Assembly (NCBI GenBank): GCA_964448755.1
Contig: CAYUXF010000037.1
Location: 1-14,822 of the forward strand
Reading direction: 5' to 3'
Length of the DNA: 14,822 bases
DNA from: CAYUXF01 sp964448755
GTDB taxonomy: Bacteria; Margulisbacteria; Termititenacia; Termititenacales; CAYUXF01
The position numbers and the translations under genes were made by a program. The stretch's first letter is position 1. Every line of letters starts with the position of its first letter. The notes under the pieces were generated by a model. That model was not told where the DNA came from. It did no database searches and saw nothing but the letters and a program-made list of their open reading frames with translations. This document shows positions 1 through 9,313 of this stretch, piece by piece.

Positions 1-54
1 AAAAATATTTGAACACTATCACCTAAAATATCGATATATCATTAGCTGTTTTTT

Positions 55-83
55 TTGATTTCTAAGCTAAAAATCGCTATAAT
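55..83 (+). promoter_or_regulatory. sigma70-type promoter of the envelope operon
   Basis: A perfect -10 hexamer TATAAT (78-83) lies 17 bp downstream of TTGATT (55-60), which matches 4 of 6 bases of the -35 consensus. The predicted transcription start is near 90, giving a 5' leader of about 75 nt before the ATG at 166. No other gene lies between, so this promoter most likely drives the five genes that follow. The call rests on consensus matching only. Confidence 0.6.
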
Positions 84-96
84 TAAAAATAGCGAT
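73..96. promoter_or_regulatory. 8-bp inverted repeat over the -10 box (candidate operator)
   Basis: ATCGCTAT (73-80) and ATAGCGAT (89-96) are perfect reverse complements separated by 8 nt (AATTAAAA). The dyad covers the -10 hexamer and the predicted start site, where a repressor would block RNA polymerase. No T-run follows it, so it is not a plus-strand terminator. The binding protein is unknown. Chance occurrence in AT-rich DNA is possible, although the GC-containing arms make it less likely. Confidence 0.4.
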
Positions 97-165
97 ACAG
101 CAAAGAGCAGACTAGATATCATTAATAAAACAACCGGCAATTTAAGCAGCAGCCATAGGTGGTAG

Positions 166-1722
166 ATGCAAGAAAAACATAAAAAAATATTCTGGTTCCT
201 TCTCTTTATAATTTTAATTATTGTCTCCTGTGACCGCGACGCCTTTCGCCATCTCGACAACGCCTCCCGCTTTTTTAAAATAGGGATGTATGAACAAGCT
301 GTCACCGAACTCAAAAACACCAACCGTTTTTTAAAAGATCATCCGCAGTTCCAGAACTCCATGTATAAATACTTAATGTGGGGTGTTATCTCTTTAAAAG
401 AAGGCAACCAACCCGAGGCCATTGCCAATTTTTCGCGGGCTCTGGAAATAGCACCGGACGAAATTCAAGTCCGCTTTATTTTAAGCTCGCTCTACTTACA
501 GCAAAATGATCACCTCAAAGCACTGGCGCTTTTTAAAGAAAAAAAATATCTCGATCTCAACTTTGGTGCGCCCTCTTATTTAAACGGCATTAAGAATTAC
601 TACAATGGAGAACTGAGCGCCGCTATCAGCAATTTTCAAGAGACCGCACGCGCCTTAAGCGAAGAATATATTTATTTTAAAGATGATCCTTCACAAAAAA
701 TAGTCATAGAGCAAATGCAGCTGGTCATTAACTCCATGCAGGGCGAGGCCTATCTCCAGCTTGGCAAATACAATCAAGCTGCAGATGCTTTTAACAAAGC
801 ACTCTCTTTTGATACAAAAAATTATATTCTGGAAACCAAGTATAAAATAGCACTCTTATTAGTTCAGACAATTAAGGAACCAAAAAACAGCGGCGTTTAC
901 GCTACACTCGGCTATTACTATCAAAAATTAAACCTCAACGATAAAGCTATCTTTTATTACAAAAAAGCAATAGCGCTTTATCCCAAATCTTCGGCCGCCT
1001 GGCTCGGGCTAGCTGTAGTCTATAAAAACAAGCTCGACCACAAACAAGCCGAAGAACATTTAAAACAGGCGCTCGCTTACGCCCAAAACCCCACCATGAT
1101 CGCCGCTGTCTACTTAGAACTCGGCCAGCTCTATATTGAATATTCGCAAACCGCGCAGGCTGTGGAGATCCTGGAAAAAGCGCGCATCCTCGACCCGGAA
1201 AATCTGGCCATTAAAAATGATCTCGACTATGCCGCCGCTTTAAAAGAATATCAAAACACACCGCAAAAACTAACAGCCAATCTCCGGCTTGGCCAAATAT
1301 ATCTAACCCGCCAGGAATACCTGCTGGCACTGCAGCATTTTACGCTGGCGGAAAAACAAGCACCCGACAACACTGAAGTCCTGCTCGGCAAAGCACAGGT
1401 TTATTATCTGCAAAAAAAATATAAAAACGCCTTAGCGGTTTACAAAAAAATCTTGAACCAGGAACCGGAAAACAGCCGGGCTTTTTACGGACTGGCCGAT
1501 GTCTATCTTGGACTGGAACGCTCCGACCTGGCAATTGATCTCTTAAAAAAAGTATTAGAAAAAGACAGGCAAAATATTTTACTCCGCAATAAATTAGCCT
1601 ATATTTATTTTAATGCCGGCTTAAACAGCGAAGCGGTCAAAGAATGGTCGTATGTCCGCAAACATATCAACAACGACGAGATGAGCAACGTTCTCGACAA
1701 AATAATTGAGGTAATTGGATGA
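166..1722 (+). CDS. TPR-repeat lipoprotein (518 aa)
   Basis: This is a predicted envelope lipoprotein built almost wholly of tetratricopeptide repeats. Residues 1-21 form a lipoprotein signal peptide (KHKK, then a hydrophobic stretch of about 13 residues), ending in the lipobox I-V-S-C with Cys22 as the acylation site. The +2 residue is Asp23, which in E. coli signals retention in the inner membrane; that rule may not hold here. From about residue 30 to 500 there are roughly ten to twelve 34-residue TPR units, for example 243-276, 277-306, 370-402, 404-436 and 437-470, with typical A-x-x-x-[YF]-x-x-[AL] helices and D/P-x-[NS] turns. TPR superhelices bind partner proteins, so a scaffold or assembly role is inferred. 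The ATG at 166 has AGGTGG (157-162) just upstream. The stop overlaps the next start (ATGA), which indicates translational coupling. The partner is unknown. Confidence 0.85.
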   Translation: MQEKHKKIFWFLLFIILIIVSCDRDAFRHLDNASRFFKIGMYEQAVTELKNTNRFLKDHPQFQNSMYKYLMWGVISLKEGNQPEAIANFSRALEIAPDEIQVRFILSSLYLQQNDHLKALALFKEKKYLDLNFGAPSYLNGIKNYYNGELSAAISNFQETARALSEEYIYFKDDPSQKIVIEQMQLVINSMQGEAYLQLGKYNQAADAFNKALSFDTKNYILETKYKIALLLVQTIKEPKNSGVYATLGYYYQKLNLNDKAIFYYKKAIALYPKSSAAWLGLAVVYKNKLDHKQAEEHLKQALAYAQNPTMIAAVYLELGQLYIEYSQTAQAVEILEKARILDPENLAIKNDLDYAAALKEYQNTPQKLTANLRLGQIYLTRQEYLLALQHFTLAEKQAPDNTEVLLGKAQVYYLQKKYKNALAVYKKILNQEPENSRAFYGLADVYLGLERSDLAIDLLKKVLEKDRQNILLRNKLAYIYFNAGLNSEAVKEWSYVRKHINNDEMSNVLDKIIEVIG

Positions 1723-4700
1723 AAAAGCTCTTTCTTATCTTTTTATTGTTCCTCAGCTGGCTTGGCGCAGTAAGTTACGATAACCCCTACAAAGTAGCTA
1801 TAGATGAGACTGGCAATTATTATCTAGCCGACACGCTTGACCACAGCATTAAAAAAATATTAAAAGACGGTAGCGTCATTACCTTGCGCCATGATTTCAA
1901 CTATCCACAGGCTGTTGCCGTCGATAAAAACCATAACCTTTACATCCTCGATACCGGCAATAACAAATTAAAAAAATTTCAGGACATCAACAATACTTTT
2001 ACGTTTGTAGGAGAGTTGGCTTTAAAACTGCGTTACCCGCGCGACATCGGTATTTCAGCGGACAGTAATTTTCTTTACATTCTTGATTCCGGCAACAATA
2101 AAGTACTGCGCGTCAATATTGGCAGCAAAAAAGAGAGCGTTGATCTGATCTTTGGCGAAGGACTAAACACGCCATATGGACTGGAGATAGACCCCTACGG
2201 CAACGTCTATGTAGCTGATACCGGCAACCACCGCATTTTAAAATACAGCCCGGACGGCAAAGTAATATTTTCCTTCGGCCGCGAAGGAAGTCAGAAAGGA
2301 GAATTACTTCTCCCTAAAGATATCGCCGTCGGTTATAGCGGACAGATCATCGTTGCCGATTCCGGCAACGACCGGCTCCAGCGTTATTCAGAGAACGGTA
2401 TTTTTATCGGCACGGTCAACAGTGAAAAAAAAGAACTGCGCGATATCCGCGGTCTAGCGCTCAATAAACAAAATGGCAAGCTCTACATTTCTTCCGCTGG
2501 CGAACGCTCCGTGGTTAACGTTTTAGACCTAGGATTTAAAGTGAAAAATTTTGAAATAGAAAATAAATATTTTTCACCTAACGGCGACGGCCAGAAAGAT
2601 GAATTGATCTTTAAAATAGAGTTACTTCAGCCGAGCGATCTACAACTGGAAATTTTTCAAAACAACAAACTCATTAAAAAAATTGAAGGCCCTAAAAAAG
2701 CGGACGGGTTCCAAAAACTGACCTGGTCCCCGGAAAAAAAAGAAATCAAAGATGGGCTCTATAGTTTTCGTTTTTTCTGTCTGGACGCCGCTGCACAAAA
2801 AGAACCGCTGGTTATTAACGGTGAATGTATCCTAGATACTCTGCCGCCTAAGATCAAAGAAAGTTTTGTCAGCCCTAATGTTTTTGCGCCAAAAACTTAT
2901 GCCCAGGAAGAATACATTAATTTTATTGGCAATTTTAATGAAGATGTTCTAATGACCGCCGAGATTTATATTGGCAAAGAGAATGTTTTTTACACTGAAT
3001 TATTTTCCGATAAAAAATACGCCAAAGACCAAAAAATCCTCTGGAAAGGAACCAACAAGTATCTAGAGATCAGAAATAACAATTACAGCTATGAACTCTA
3101 CGGCGAAGATGAAGCGGGCAACCGCTCCAAGAGCAAAGGCGGTTCTTTTATTATTAATTATGAACACCCACTGATCATTAAAGCGGCCCTAACCAAAGCC
3201 CTTTTACCGCGTAACAGCAGCACAGCCATTAACATTGGTCTTTTACAGGAGAGCGCTGTCACTATTGCGCTGCTCAAATTGAACGGCCTAGCGGTTAAAA
3301 ATTTCTATGCCGGCCAATTAAGAGCGGGCGAACATCATTTTAATTTAGATCTGCAAAATATTCCCGACGGCGAATACGCCCTCCTGGTCAAAGCTAAAAA
3401 AGGGAATTTAGATGATAATTTTTATAACGGTTTAATTATTGACAGCACGCCGCCGCAAATTAAAGAGTTTGCTGTCAGTAAAAAAGAGATTTGGGGCGGC
3501 GGTCTGGACAAAAGCGTTATCCGCTTTACTATTAACGAAGCGGCCACCTGTAATATCCTTCTCAAAAATAAAACAGACGGCACCAGCTGGAGCTTAGTAG
3601 AGCGTCAGAAACTGCCAGCCAATAAAGAATTTATTTATACTTTCCGCGGCAGCGATATTAACGAGCGCTATCTGACCGCCGGCGAATATTCACTAGAAGT
3701 AAGCGCCAGCGACGCTCTCAACAACCAGAGCCAAGCGACCGCGCCGCTAAAAATTTCCAGTGAGCCGCCGCAGATCAGCAATTTTAAACTCTCCAGCGAT
3801 ATTTTAGGGCTCTATGGTTACGGCTCTTTTCGCTCGATCCAATTCAAATACGATCTACACGGCTCTATTGATGATCTTTTTGTAACGCTCAAGATCTTTA
3901 AAGATGGAGAAGTTGTTAAAACTCTTTCTGATCGTCAGCGACGGCTGCGCGGTGAAAATTATGACTACTGGTACGCCGACGAAGAACTCAGTGACGGCAT
4001 TTATCAATACGAACTAAAAGCAGAAGATGAATTCAAACACCAGATCATCAAAAGCGGCACACTCTATGTCATTGGCAAAAAACCACAGCTCAATGGCTTA
4101 ACCCGCTCTACAGCGGTAATTTCACCGGCCATCAAGAACGGCAAAGACGATACATTGGTATTCACTTTTACCTCCGTGATCTCCAATACGCTTATTTTGA
4201 AAAAAATTCAGGATCTCACGACTTCCAGCAACGCCGTTGATCCAACTAAAATAACCGTCAAACTGGAGATCGATGACCTTTTTACGATCCAGAGCCAAAC
4301 TGCCGCCGGCAGTAATCAATTTGTCTGGGATGGCAAAGACGACAAAAACAAATATATCAAGGACGGCAATTATGTTTACACGCTTTATCTGCTGGATATT
4401 ACCGGCGCCGAATCAGCAAAAATTACCGGCAATATCCGAATAGGCAACTCCGAAGATAAAGTTGACCTCTACCAAATTGAATACTATGACCCGCATAACG
4501 CCGGCAAATACAACCACTTCTACGGCACCAATCCGCTGACCGCCAAATACACTATGCGGGCTTTTGATTTCAAACAGCAAATGCAGCCTTATATTTACAA
4601 TGAGGCGGGGACACTCATCAAAACACTAAGTCCGTCTATTTACAGCGGACCAAAAACTTATACAGCGGTCTGGAATGGCAAAGACGAAAATGGTCTTCTG

Positions 4701-6653
4701 GTACCAACCGGCAATTATTCTTTTGCGCTGCGGATAACCGATGAAATAGGTAACGACTACCTCTTAACCACGGCCAATAACAATACACCAGTCATTCCTT
4801 GTGTTTTTACCGAAAAATTAACAGCTAGCCATCTAATAATTAATAATATTATGGATAACAGCGCGCCCTTTAATAATTATACCGGCAGTCCGACAATTAC
4901 CTTAAATTTTGGCATTGATTATTTTCCGATCAGTCAAAATATTTATCCGGGCATCTACGACGGCGCCGTTAAAATTAAAACACTGCCGGCTATGGCTTTC
5001 AATGGATCGGGTAATTACCAGACCGTTTGGGACGGAACTACTGACAGCGGCGCCCTGGTAGATAACGGTATTTTTTATTTTGGTCTCACCATCATTGATG
5101 ACGCCGGCAACATTGTTAATTACCCGCCCGCCAGTAATAAACTGCCGCCCTTCAATTATGAAAACGAGATCACTGCGGCGGTGATTGGCGCTGACACTTA
5201 TCTTTTTTCACTCGTAGACAACAGCGGCAGTGCCGGTATTTACTACCAAAGAGGGATTAAAGAACCGCTAAATACGATCAACAAAACCGATACGTTACAT
5301 AACAGCTCCACAATTCCCGCCAGTAAAACCTCTACACCTTTAAATGCCCTACCCTTTGATCAGCAGATCACGGTCAACATTATAGTCAGCGGCAATTATC
5401 AGCCGGCGGTAACATTTCTAGACGTGGCCGGAACACAATACACCGGAAGTTTTACCCGGAATTTTACTGCCAATTATGGAGGACTTTTCACTTTACAGGC
5501 AGCCGCTACTTTAGGGAATGAAGTTGATATTACGTATGCCTTAACTTACGGTGAATACAACTATCAAAAATACTATATTGATTCCACAGACCTGATCAAC
5601 TGGTCTTTACCAGCGGGGCCGACAACACAAAAAACACCCTGGAGTTATCCGCAGAGCGTCACGCTCAACTATTACGGTGTTGAACATCAAATAAGGACAG
5701 CCGGAGGAGAACTATATTACAAGCGGAGTAACGGCGCAACATATACCGAAGATATTGTCTTAACAACCAATATTAATATTTTAGATCCGGTCTTAGCCGT
5801 CTATAACAGTGAGCTTTATGCGCTCTGGGGCGATGCCCGGCCAGGCTACGGCAATATTTATATACAAAAAATACCGGAAAAATTTTATCCTGCCGAAAAA
5901 AGCAGCTACGGCGATCTCAGCATGTATAGCCTGAAGAACATGACCGCACAAAACAACAATATCATCGGACAAGAATTCAGCGCTGCCTCATTGCAAATCT
6001 TATTGATCTCACCGCAAGAGGCGGAAATGATCTATGAACAAACACCTTATTTTATCTGGCAAGCGCCAGACTGGGCGGTCAAAACCTCTACCAACTATGA
6101 ACTTTATCTTTCGCCGGACAATTTTTCGTTTACTGATGCCGATGATCTCAAACTGAGCCTGACGCCGGGCGAGCTCTCTTTTAGCGGGACCGGCAATGAA
6201 ATAATTACCTACAAACTGCCCGCCGCCGATCAATTAGAGACCGGCCCTTATTTCTGGCAGATCGCCGCCAAAGACGGTAGCAGTGAACCAATTAGAGCAA
6301 CATCTAACGTGCAATCTTTTCAATTACTTCAGAAAATGGGAATTGATAATCAGATCAATTACCCGAACCCCTTTAAAACAACAACGACGATCCGCTATCA
6401 GCTTTCAATAGATGCCGATGTCACGATCCGCATCTTTAATCTGGCCGGGCAATTAGTCCGCAGTATGGAATTTAATGCTGGCTTTGATGGCGGTAAAGCC
6501 AGCAGTTATTTTGATAAATACAATGATGTGCTCTTTGACGCCAAAAATGATCTCGGCCAAAAAATAGTTAACGGCGCTTATATCTACGAAATAACCGCCG
6601 AACGTAATAACAAACAGGTCAAAGCCCGCGGTAAAATGATCAAATGGGAGTAG
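1719..6653 (+). CDS. giant exported NHL-propeller / Ig-like / FlgD-like surface protein (1644 aa)
   Basis: This large secreted protein has a modular beta architecture. Residues 1 to about 19 are a signal peptide. Residues 21-270 form an NHL beta-propeller with recurring D-[TS]-G-N-x-[RK]-[LIV] strands (near 78, 123, 167, 214). An SPNGDG motif (286-291) opens a string of Ig-like domains separated by P-P linkers (376, 578, 683). Three FlgD-type Ig modules follow, each with a [VA]-W-[DN]-G core (869, 984, 1103). Residues about 1150-1400 are less clear but contain short sialidase/BNR-like strands. A fibronectin-like domain lies near 1431-1530. The C-terminus (1546-1644) has Y-P-N-P-F and I-F-N-L-A-G-Q motifs, matching FlgD Ig-like domains and T9SS type A sorting domains. 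GAGG (1708-1711) sits 7 nt before the ATG. The PorV-like gene next door fits T9SS-like export to the surface, but this is inferred. No enzymatic motif was recognised; a structural or adhesive role is likely. Confidence 0.85.
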   Translation: MKKLFLIFLLFLSWLGAVSYDNPYKVAIDETGNYYLADTLDHSIKKILKDGSVITLRHDFNYPQAVAVDKNHNLYILDTGNNKLKKFQDINNTFTFVGELALKLRYPRDIGISADSNFLYILDSGNNKVLRVNIGSKKESVDLIFGEGLNTPYGLEIDPYGNVYVADTGNHRILKYSPDGKVIFSFGREGSQKGELLLPKDIAVGYSGQIIVADSGNDRLQRYSENGIFIGTVNSEKKELRDIRGLALNKQNGKLYISSAGERSVVNVLDLGFKVKNFEIENKYFSPNGDGQKDELIFKIELLQPSDLQLEIFQNNKLIKKIEGPKKADGFQKLTWSPEKKEIKDGLYSFRFFCLDAAAQKEPLVINGECILDTLPPKIKESFVSPNVFAPKTYAQEEYINFIGNFNEDVLMTAEIYIGKENVFYTELFSDKKYAKDQKILWKGTNKYLEIRNNNYSYELYGEDEAGNRSKSKGGSFIINYEHPLIIKAALTKALLPRNSSTAINIGLLQESAVTIALLKLNGLAVKNFYAGQLRAGEHHFNLDLQNIPDGEYALLVKAKKGNLDDNFYNGLIIDSTPPQIKEFAVSKKEIWGGGLDKSVIRFTINEAATCNILLKNKTDGTSWSLVERQKLPANKEFIYTFRGSDINERYLTAGEYSLEVSASDALNNQSQATAPLKISSEPPQISNFKLSSDILGLYGYGSFRSIQFKYDLHGSIDDLFVTLKIFKDGEVVKTLSDRQRRLRGENYDYWYADEELSDGIYQYELKAEDEFKHQIIKSGTLYVIGKKPQLNGLTRSTAVISPAIKNGKDDTLVFTFTSVISNTLILKKIQDLTTSSNAVDPTKITVKLEIDDLFTIQSQTAAGSNQFVWDGKDDKNKYIKDGNYVYTLYLLDITGAESAKITGNIRIGNSEDKVDLYQIEYYDPHNAGKYNHFYGTNPLTAKYTMRAFDFKQQMQPYIYNEAGTLIKTLSPSIYSGPKTYTAVWNGKDENGLLVPTGNYSFALRITDEIGNDYLLTTANNNTPVIPCVFTEKLTASHLIINNIMDNSAPFNNYTGSPTITLNFGIDYFPISQNIYPGIYDGAVKIKTLPAMAFNGSGNYQTVWDGTTDSGALVDNGIFYFGLTIIDDAGNIVNYPPASNKLPPFNYENEITAAVIGADTYLFSLVDNSGSAGIYYQRGIKEPLNTINKTDTLHNSSTIPASKTSTPLNALPFDQQITVNIIVSGNYQPAVTFLDVAGTQYTGSFTRNFTANYGGLFTLQAAATLGNEVDITYALTYGEYNYQKYYIDSTDLINWSLPAGPTTQKTPWSYPQSVTLNYYGVEHQIRTAGGELYYKRSNGATYTEDIVLTTNINILDPVLAVYNSELYALWGDARPGYGNIYIQKIPEKFYPAEKSSYGDLSMYSLKNMTAQNNNIIGQEFSAASLQILLISPQEAEMIYEQTPYFIWQAPDWAVKTSTNYELYLSPDNFSFTDADDLKLSLTPGELSFSGTGNEIITYKLPAADQLETGPYFWQIAAKDGSSEPIRATSNVQSFQLLQKMGIDNQINYPNPFKTTTTIRYQLSIDADVTIRIFNLAGQLVRSMEFNAGFDGGKASSYFDKYNDVLFDAKNDLGQKIVNGAYIYEITAERNNKQVKARGKMIKWE

Positions 6654-6656
6654 CGA

Positions 6657-7577
6657 ATGAAAAGTAAGGTTTACTTATTTATTTTGTTAATTTTAATCAA
6701 CTCAGCATTACTCATAGCTACGGAAACTGTAGGCGATGCGGGACGAGAGATAGCGCTTTTAGAAATAGGCTACGGCGCTAAGGCTCTGGCGCTTGGCAGC
6801 GCCTACGTGGCGTATTCGGCCGATGCCTCTTCGGTTCACTGGAACCCCGCAGCACTGGCCAAGATCAAAAAAAACGAACTGGCGACTATGCAGAATAAAT
6901 TAGCCAGTGACGCCGACTATTATTATATCGGCGCCGCTATTCCCACCAGCCTGGCAAATTTTGGCCTCAGTTGGCTGCAGGTTGAACTGGCAGAAATACC
7001 GGAAACCGCTGTCTCCTTAAACAGCCAAAACGAAGTTGAGATCCTAAATAATTTAACGTATCAGGAAAACGCCATAACACTTGGTATTGGAAGACAAATA
7101 ACCAAAACTCTGGCGCTTGGCATTAACGCCAAATATATCTCCAAAGTTATTTCCCATGATCTGGGCGAAGGCAAAGGTTATTCGAGCGCCGTCGGCTTGC
7201 TCTGGCAGCCAGTCGAGCTGTTTGCCTTTGGTCTACTGGCCGACAATATCAAGAACGAACAGCGCTATGACACCAAAACAACGGAAACTGTACCGGTCAA
7301 ATATACTGCCGGCTTCCTTCTAAAAGCAAGCGAACACTTAAATATTTTAGCCGCGGCAGAGAAAAAAGATGAAGAGAAAAGCCCAACTAAAGGACACGGC
7401 GGTCTGGAAATACTTGTTAATAAAAATATTAGTTTCTATCTCGGCTACAATTACGACCGTGTGACTGTCGGCGCCGGTTTTCGGCTGGCTTCGCTCTATG
7501 TTGATTACGCCTATATTGCGGAAAATTCTTATAATCTTGGTGCCGAAAACTTTGTCACACTGGGTGTTAAATGGTAA
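6657..7577 (+). CDS. PorV/PorQ (UPF0164)-like outer membrane barrel protein (306 aa)
   Basis: The N-terminal signal peptide is about 21 residues (hydrophobic core, L-I-A then T). The family signature follows: A-K-A-L-A-L-G-S-A-Y-V-A (41-52), D-A-S-S (56-59) and W-N-P-A-A-L (62-67). The rest is alternating amphipathic beta strands ending in F-V-T-L-G-V-K-W, a typical terminal barrel strand with an aromatic last residue. PorV in Bacteroidetes is a FadL-like outer membrane protein that binds the C-terminal signal of T9SS cargo and carries it to the attachment complex. Homologues in other phyla are mostly uncharacterised. Its place directly after the giant protein with a T9SS-like tail suggests it is that protein's dedicated shuttle or anchor. 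GGGAG (6646-6650) is 6 nt before the ATG, and the coding region overlaps the next gene by 7 nt. Family assignment is firm; the function is inferred. Confidence 0.85.
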   Translation: MKSKVYLFILLILINSALLIATETVGDAGREIALLEIGYGAKALALGSAYVAYSADASSVHWNPAALAKIKKNELATMQNKLASDADYYYIGAAIPTSLANFGLSWLQVELAEIPETAVSLNSQNEVEILNNLTYQENAITLGIGRQITKTLALGINAKYISKVISHDLGEGKGYSSAVGLLWQPVELFAFGLLADNIKNEQRYDTKTTETVPVKYTAGFLLKASEHLNILAAAEKKDEEKSPTKGHGGLEILVNKNISFYLGYNYDRVTVGAGFRLASLYVDYAYIAENSYNLGAENFVTLGVKW

Positions 7578-9310
7578 AAAAAATACAATTTTTAATATTG
7601 CTCTATCTTGGCCTGCTCTTTTTTATGGGCGCAGATAAAGATGATTATTATTCTAAAGTAGATCGCTTACTCGGCGGTACAGTTCAGGTCATGGCGGGTG
7701 CCAATTCACTGCCGATCATTACAGGCACGGTTGACGAGTACAGAACGGTCAAACAAGAAAACCGCTATTACAGTGCGGCAATTAAACTGGCAGACCGGGA
7801 AAAGAACTATGCCTGGAAAGCCTATGAGAATAGCCGCAAGTTAACACCTACTTACAGTGCAAAAAAAATCAATGAAATAGCTTTATCTGTAGCGGGACGC
7901 GGCGAAAACCAGGAATTCTTAGATCAGATTTCCGGCCATAAATATAAAACCGAAGAACTGCGCTTTAAAAAACAACAATTTTTCAAAGATTTTAAAAAAG
8001 GTGAGGGCGCGGCCGATACATATATAGAAAATATCGGGGCGCCAGCCAACGTAGTACTTGGCGAACTCTTTGAAATAGATTTACCAGAAACAGCCAAAGA
8101 CAAAAAGAGACCAGCAGAACAAAAAAGACCGGAAATTTATATTGAACCACTGGAGAAATGGCAGGAAGATACTTTACTAGGCGTGCTAAGAGAAGATGAA
8201 TTTTATAGCTCCGTCGGACGCCGCTGGCAAATAGAGCTAGAACCACTCAGCGGCGAATATACAATTAAACATAAAAAAATAATTACGATTCCGCCAAAAA
8301 GCAAACTCAAGCTCGGCGTTAAAATAACCGATCCGACAGGCAAAACTATTGACAGCGAAAAAGGTTTGGCCGGCTACCTGCCGTTTGTCAGCGCTCTACC
8401 CTGGCCAGAAAACGAAGATAACCGACTGGCCATTTATATAGAAAAACATTCAACAGAAAAAACAGAAATGCGCAATACCGCATTAAAAAAAGAAACCAAG
8501 ATCAGATCTCTCAATCAAGATCTCCTGGAATTAAAAAAACAAGAACCCCTGCTTGTCAATTACAGCATAGACAACAGCGTTGAGAGTGTTGAGCTGATAA
8601 TTTTAAACAGCCATGGCGAACAGCTCTTTGTTATCAAAGAGGCAGCGCCCGACCCGCAAAACCCGCTCCCCTTTGTCTGGCAAAATAATAATGAGAAACA
8701 ACACTATATTTATTTTTTAAAATGCACCGATAAAGAAAAGAACAACTATGTCACTAAGCCGCAAGCAGTTTTAATTAAAACCGACCGCCGGACAGAAAAA
8801 ATAGTTTTAAACAGCCAGAAGATCGAGAACAACGGTAGCGGCAATTATTACGGTTTTCTGGAAATAACCTCACTCAACCGCGAGAACTACGGTCTAGAAA
8901 AACTTTATGCCTGGTTGCACGGCTCAGCTACAGGCCAAGAAAACCCGGCCAGCAGTACACTTTATTTTAGTTTTTCTAAATTCTCCCCAGAAAATTCACA
9001 AATTAAAAGTGAAGGATCTAACAGCACGCTAATCAACGAAAGAAAAAAGATCATTATCACGTTGCGCGACCAATACAACGAACCGATTGCCAATGCGCCG
9101 GTCACTCTCTATTCAAGAAGAAATTACAAAAAAAATATTGATCAATTCATCAACAACGGCCGGCGGACCAACGGCAACGGAGAAGCAGAAATATACTTCA
9201 AATCAGATATTGTCGGCGAGGCAGAGATTTTTGCCATGAGCGATCTAACCTGGATCAATCAGAAACCATACATTATCAATGTTAAAACATCACTGGAGTT
9301 TGATTTTTAA
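7571..9310 (+). CDS. exported protein of unknown function with Big_1-like C-terminal Ig domain (579 aa)
   Basis: I do not recognise a named family for the whole protein. Residues 1 to about 20 look like a signal peptide (M-V-K-K, hydrophobic core, F-M-G-A). Residues about 60-200 are charged and probably helical, with a Lys/Glu-rich stretch near 173-190. Residues about 325-405 resemble an Ig/FlgD-like module (P-F-V-W-Q-N-N-N near 367-374 takes the place of the usual W-D-G-K). Residues about 485-575 resemble a bacterial Ig-like domain 1 (invasin/intimin type): I-T-L-R-D-Q-Y-N-E-P-I, A-P-V-T-L-Y, then a N-G-x-G-E-A strand near 534-539. There is no lipobox or obvious transmembrane segment after the signal, so a periplasmic or surface location is likely. 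It starts inside the last codons of the barrel gene (ATGGTAA), so translation is coupled. An accessory role to the barrel or giant protein is inferred only from position. Confidence 0.7.
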   Translation: MVKKIQFLILLYLGLLFFMGADKDDYYSKVDRLLGGTVQVMAGANSLPIITGTVDEYRTVKQENRYYSAAIKLADREKNYAWKAYENSRKLTPTYSAKKINEIALSVAGRGENQEFLDQISGHKYKTEELRFKKQQFFKDFKKGEGAADTYIENIGAPANVVLGELFEIDLPETAKDKKRPAEQKRPEIYIEPLEKWQEDTLLGVLREDEFYSSVGRRWQIELEPLSGEYTIKHKKIITIPPKSKLKLGVKITDPTGKTIDSEKGLAGYLPFVSALPWPENEDNRLAIYIEKHSTEKTEMRNTALKKETKIRSLNQDLLELKKQEPLLVNYSIDNSVESVELIILNSHGEQLFVIKEAAPDPQNPLPFVWQNNNEKQHYIYFLKCTDKEKNNYVTKPQAVLIKTDRRTEKIVLNSQKIENNGSGNYYGFLEITSLNRENYGLEKLYAWLHGSATGQENPASSTLYFSFSKFSPENSQIKSEGSNSTLINERKKIIITLRDQYNEPIANAPVTLYSRRNYKKNIDQFINNGRRTNGNGEAEIYFKSDIVGEAEIFAMSDLTWINQKPYIINVKTSLEFDF

Positions 9311-9313
9311 AAT

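Noticed and set aside
33..56. Terminator of an upstream gene (GATATATC palindrome then T8)
   Set aside because: The palindrome has no usable loop and is separated from the T-run; no stable stem precedes the T residues.
42..323. Minus-strand open frame of 93 codons over the operon promoter
   Set aside because: It lies opposite the promoter and start of the TPR lipoprotein gene, and its translation shows no recognisable domain.
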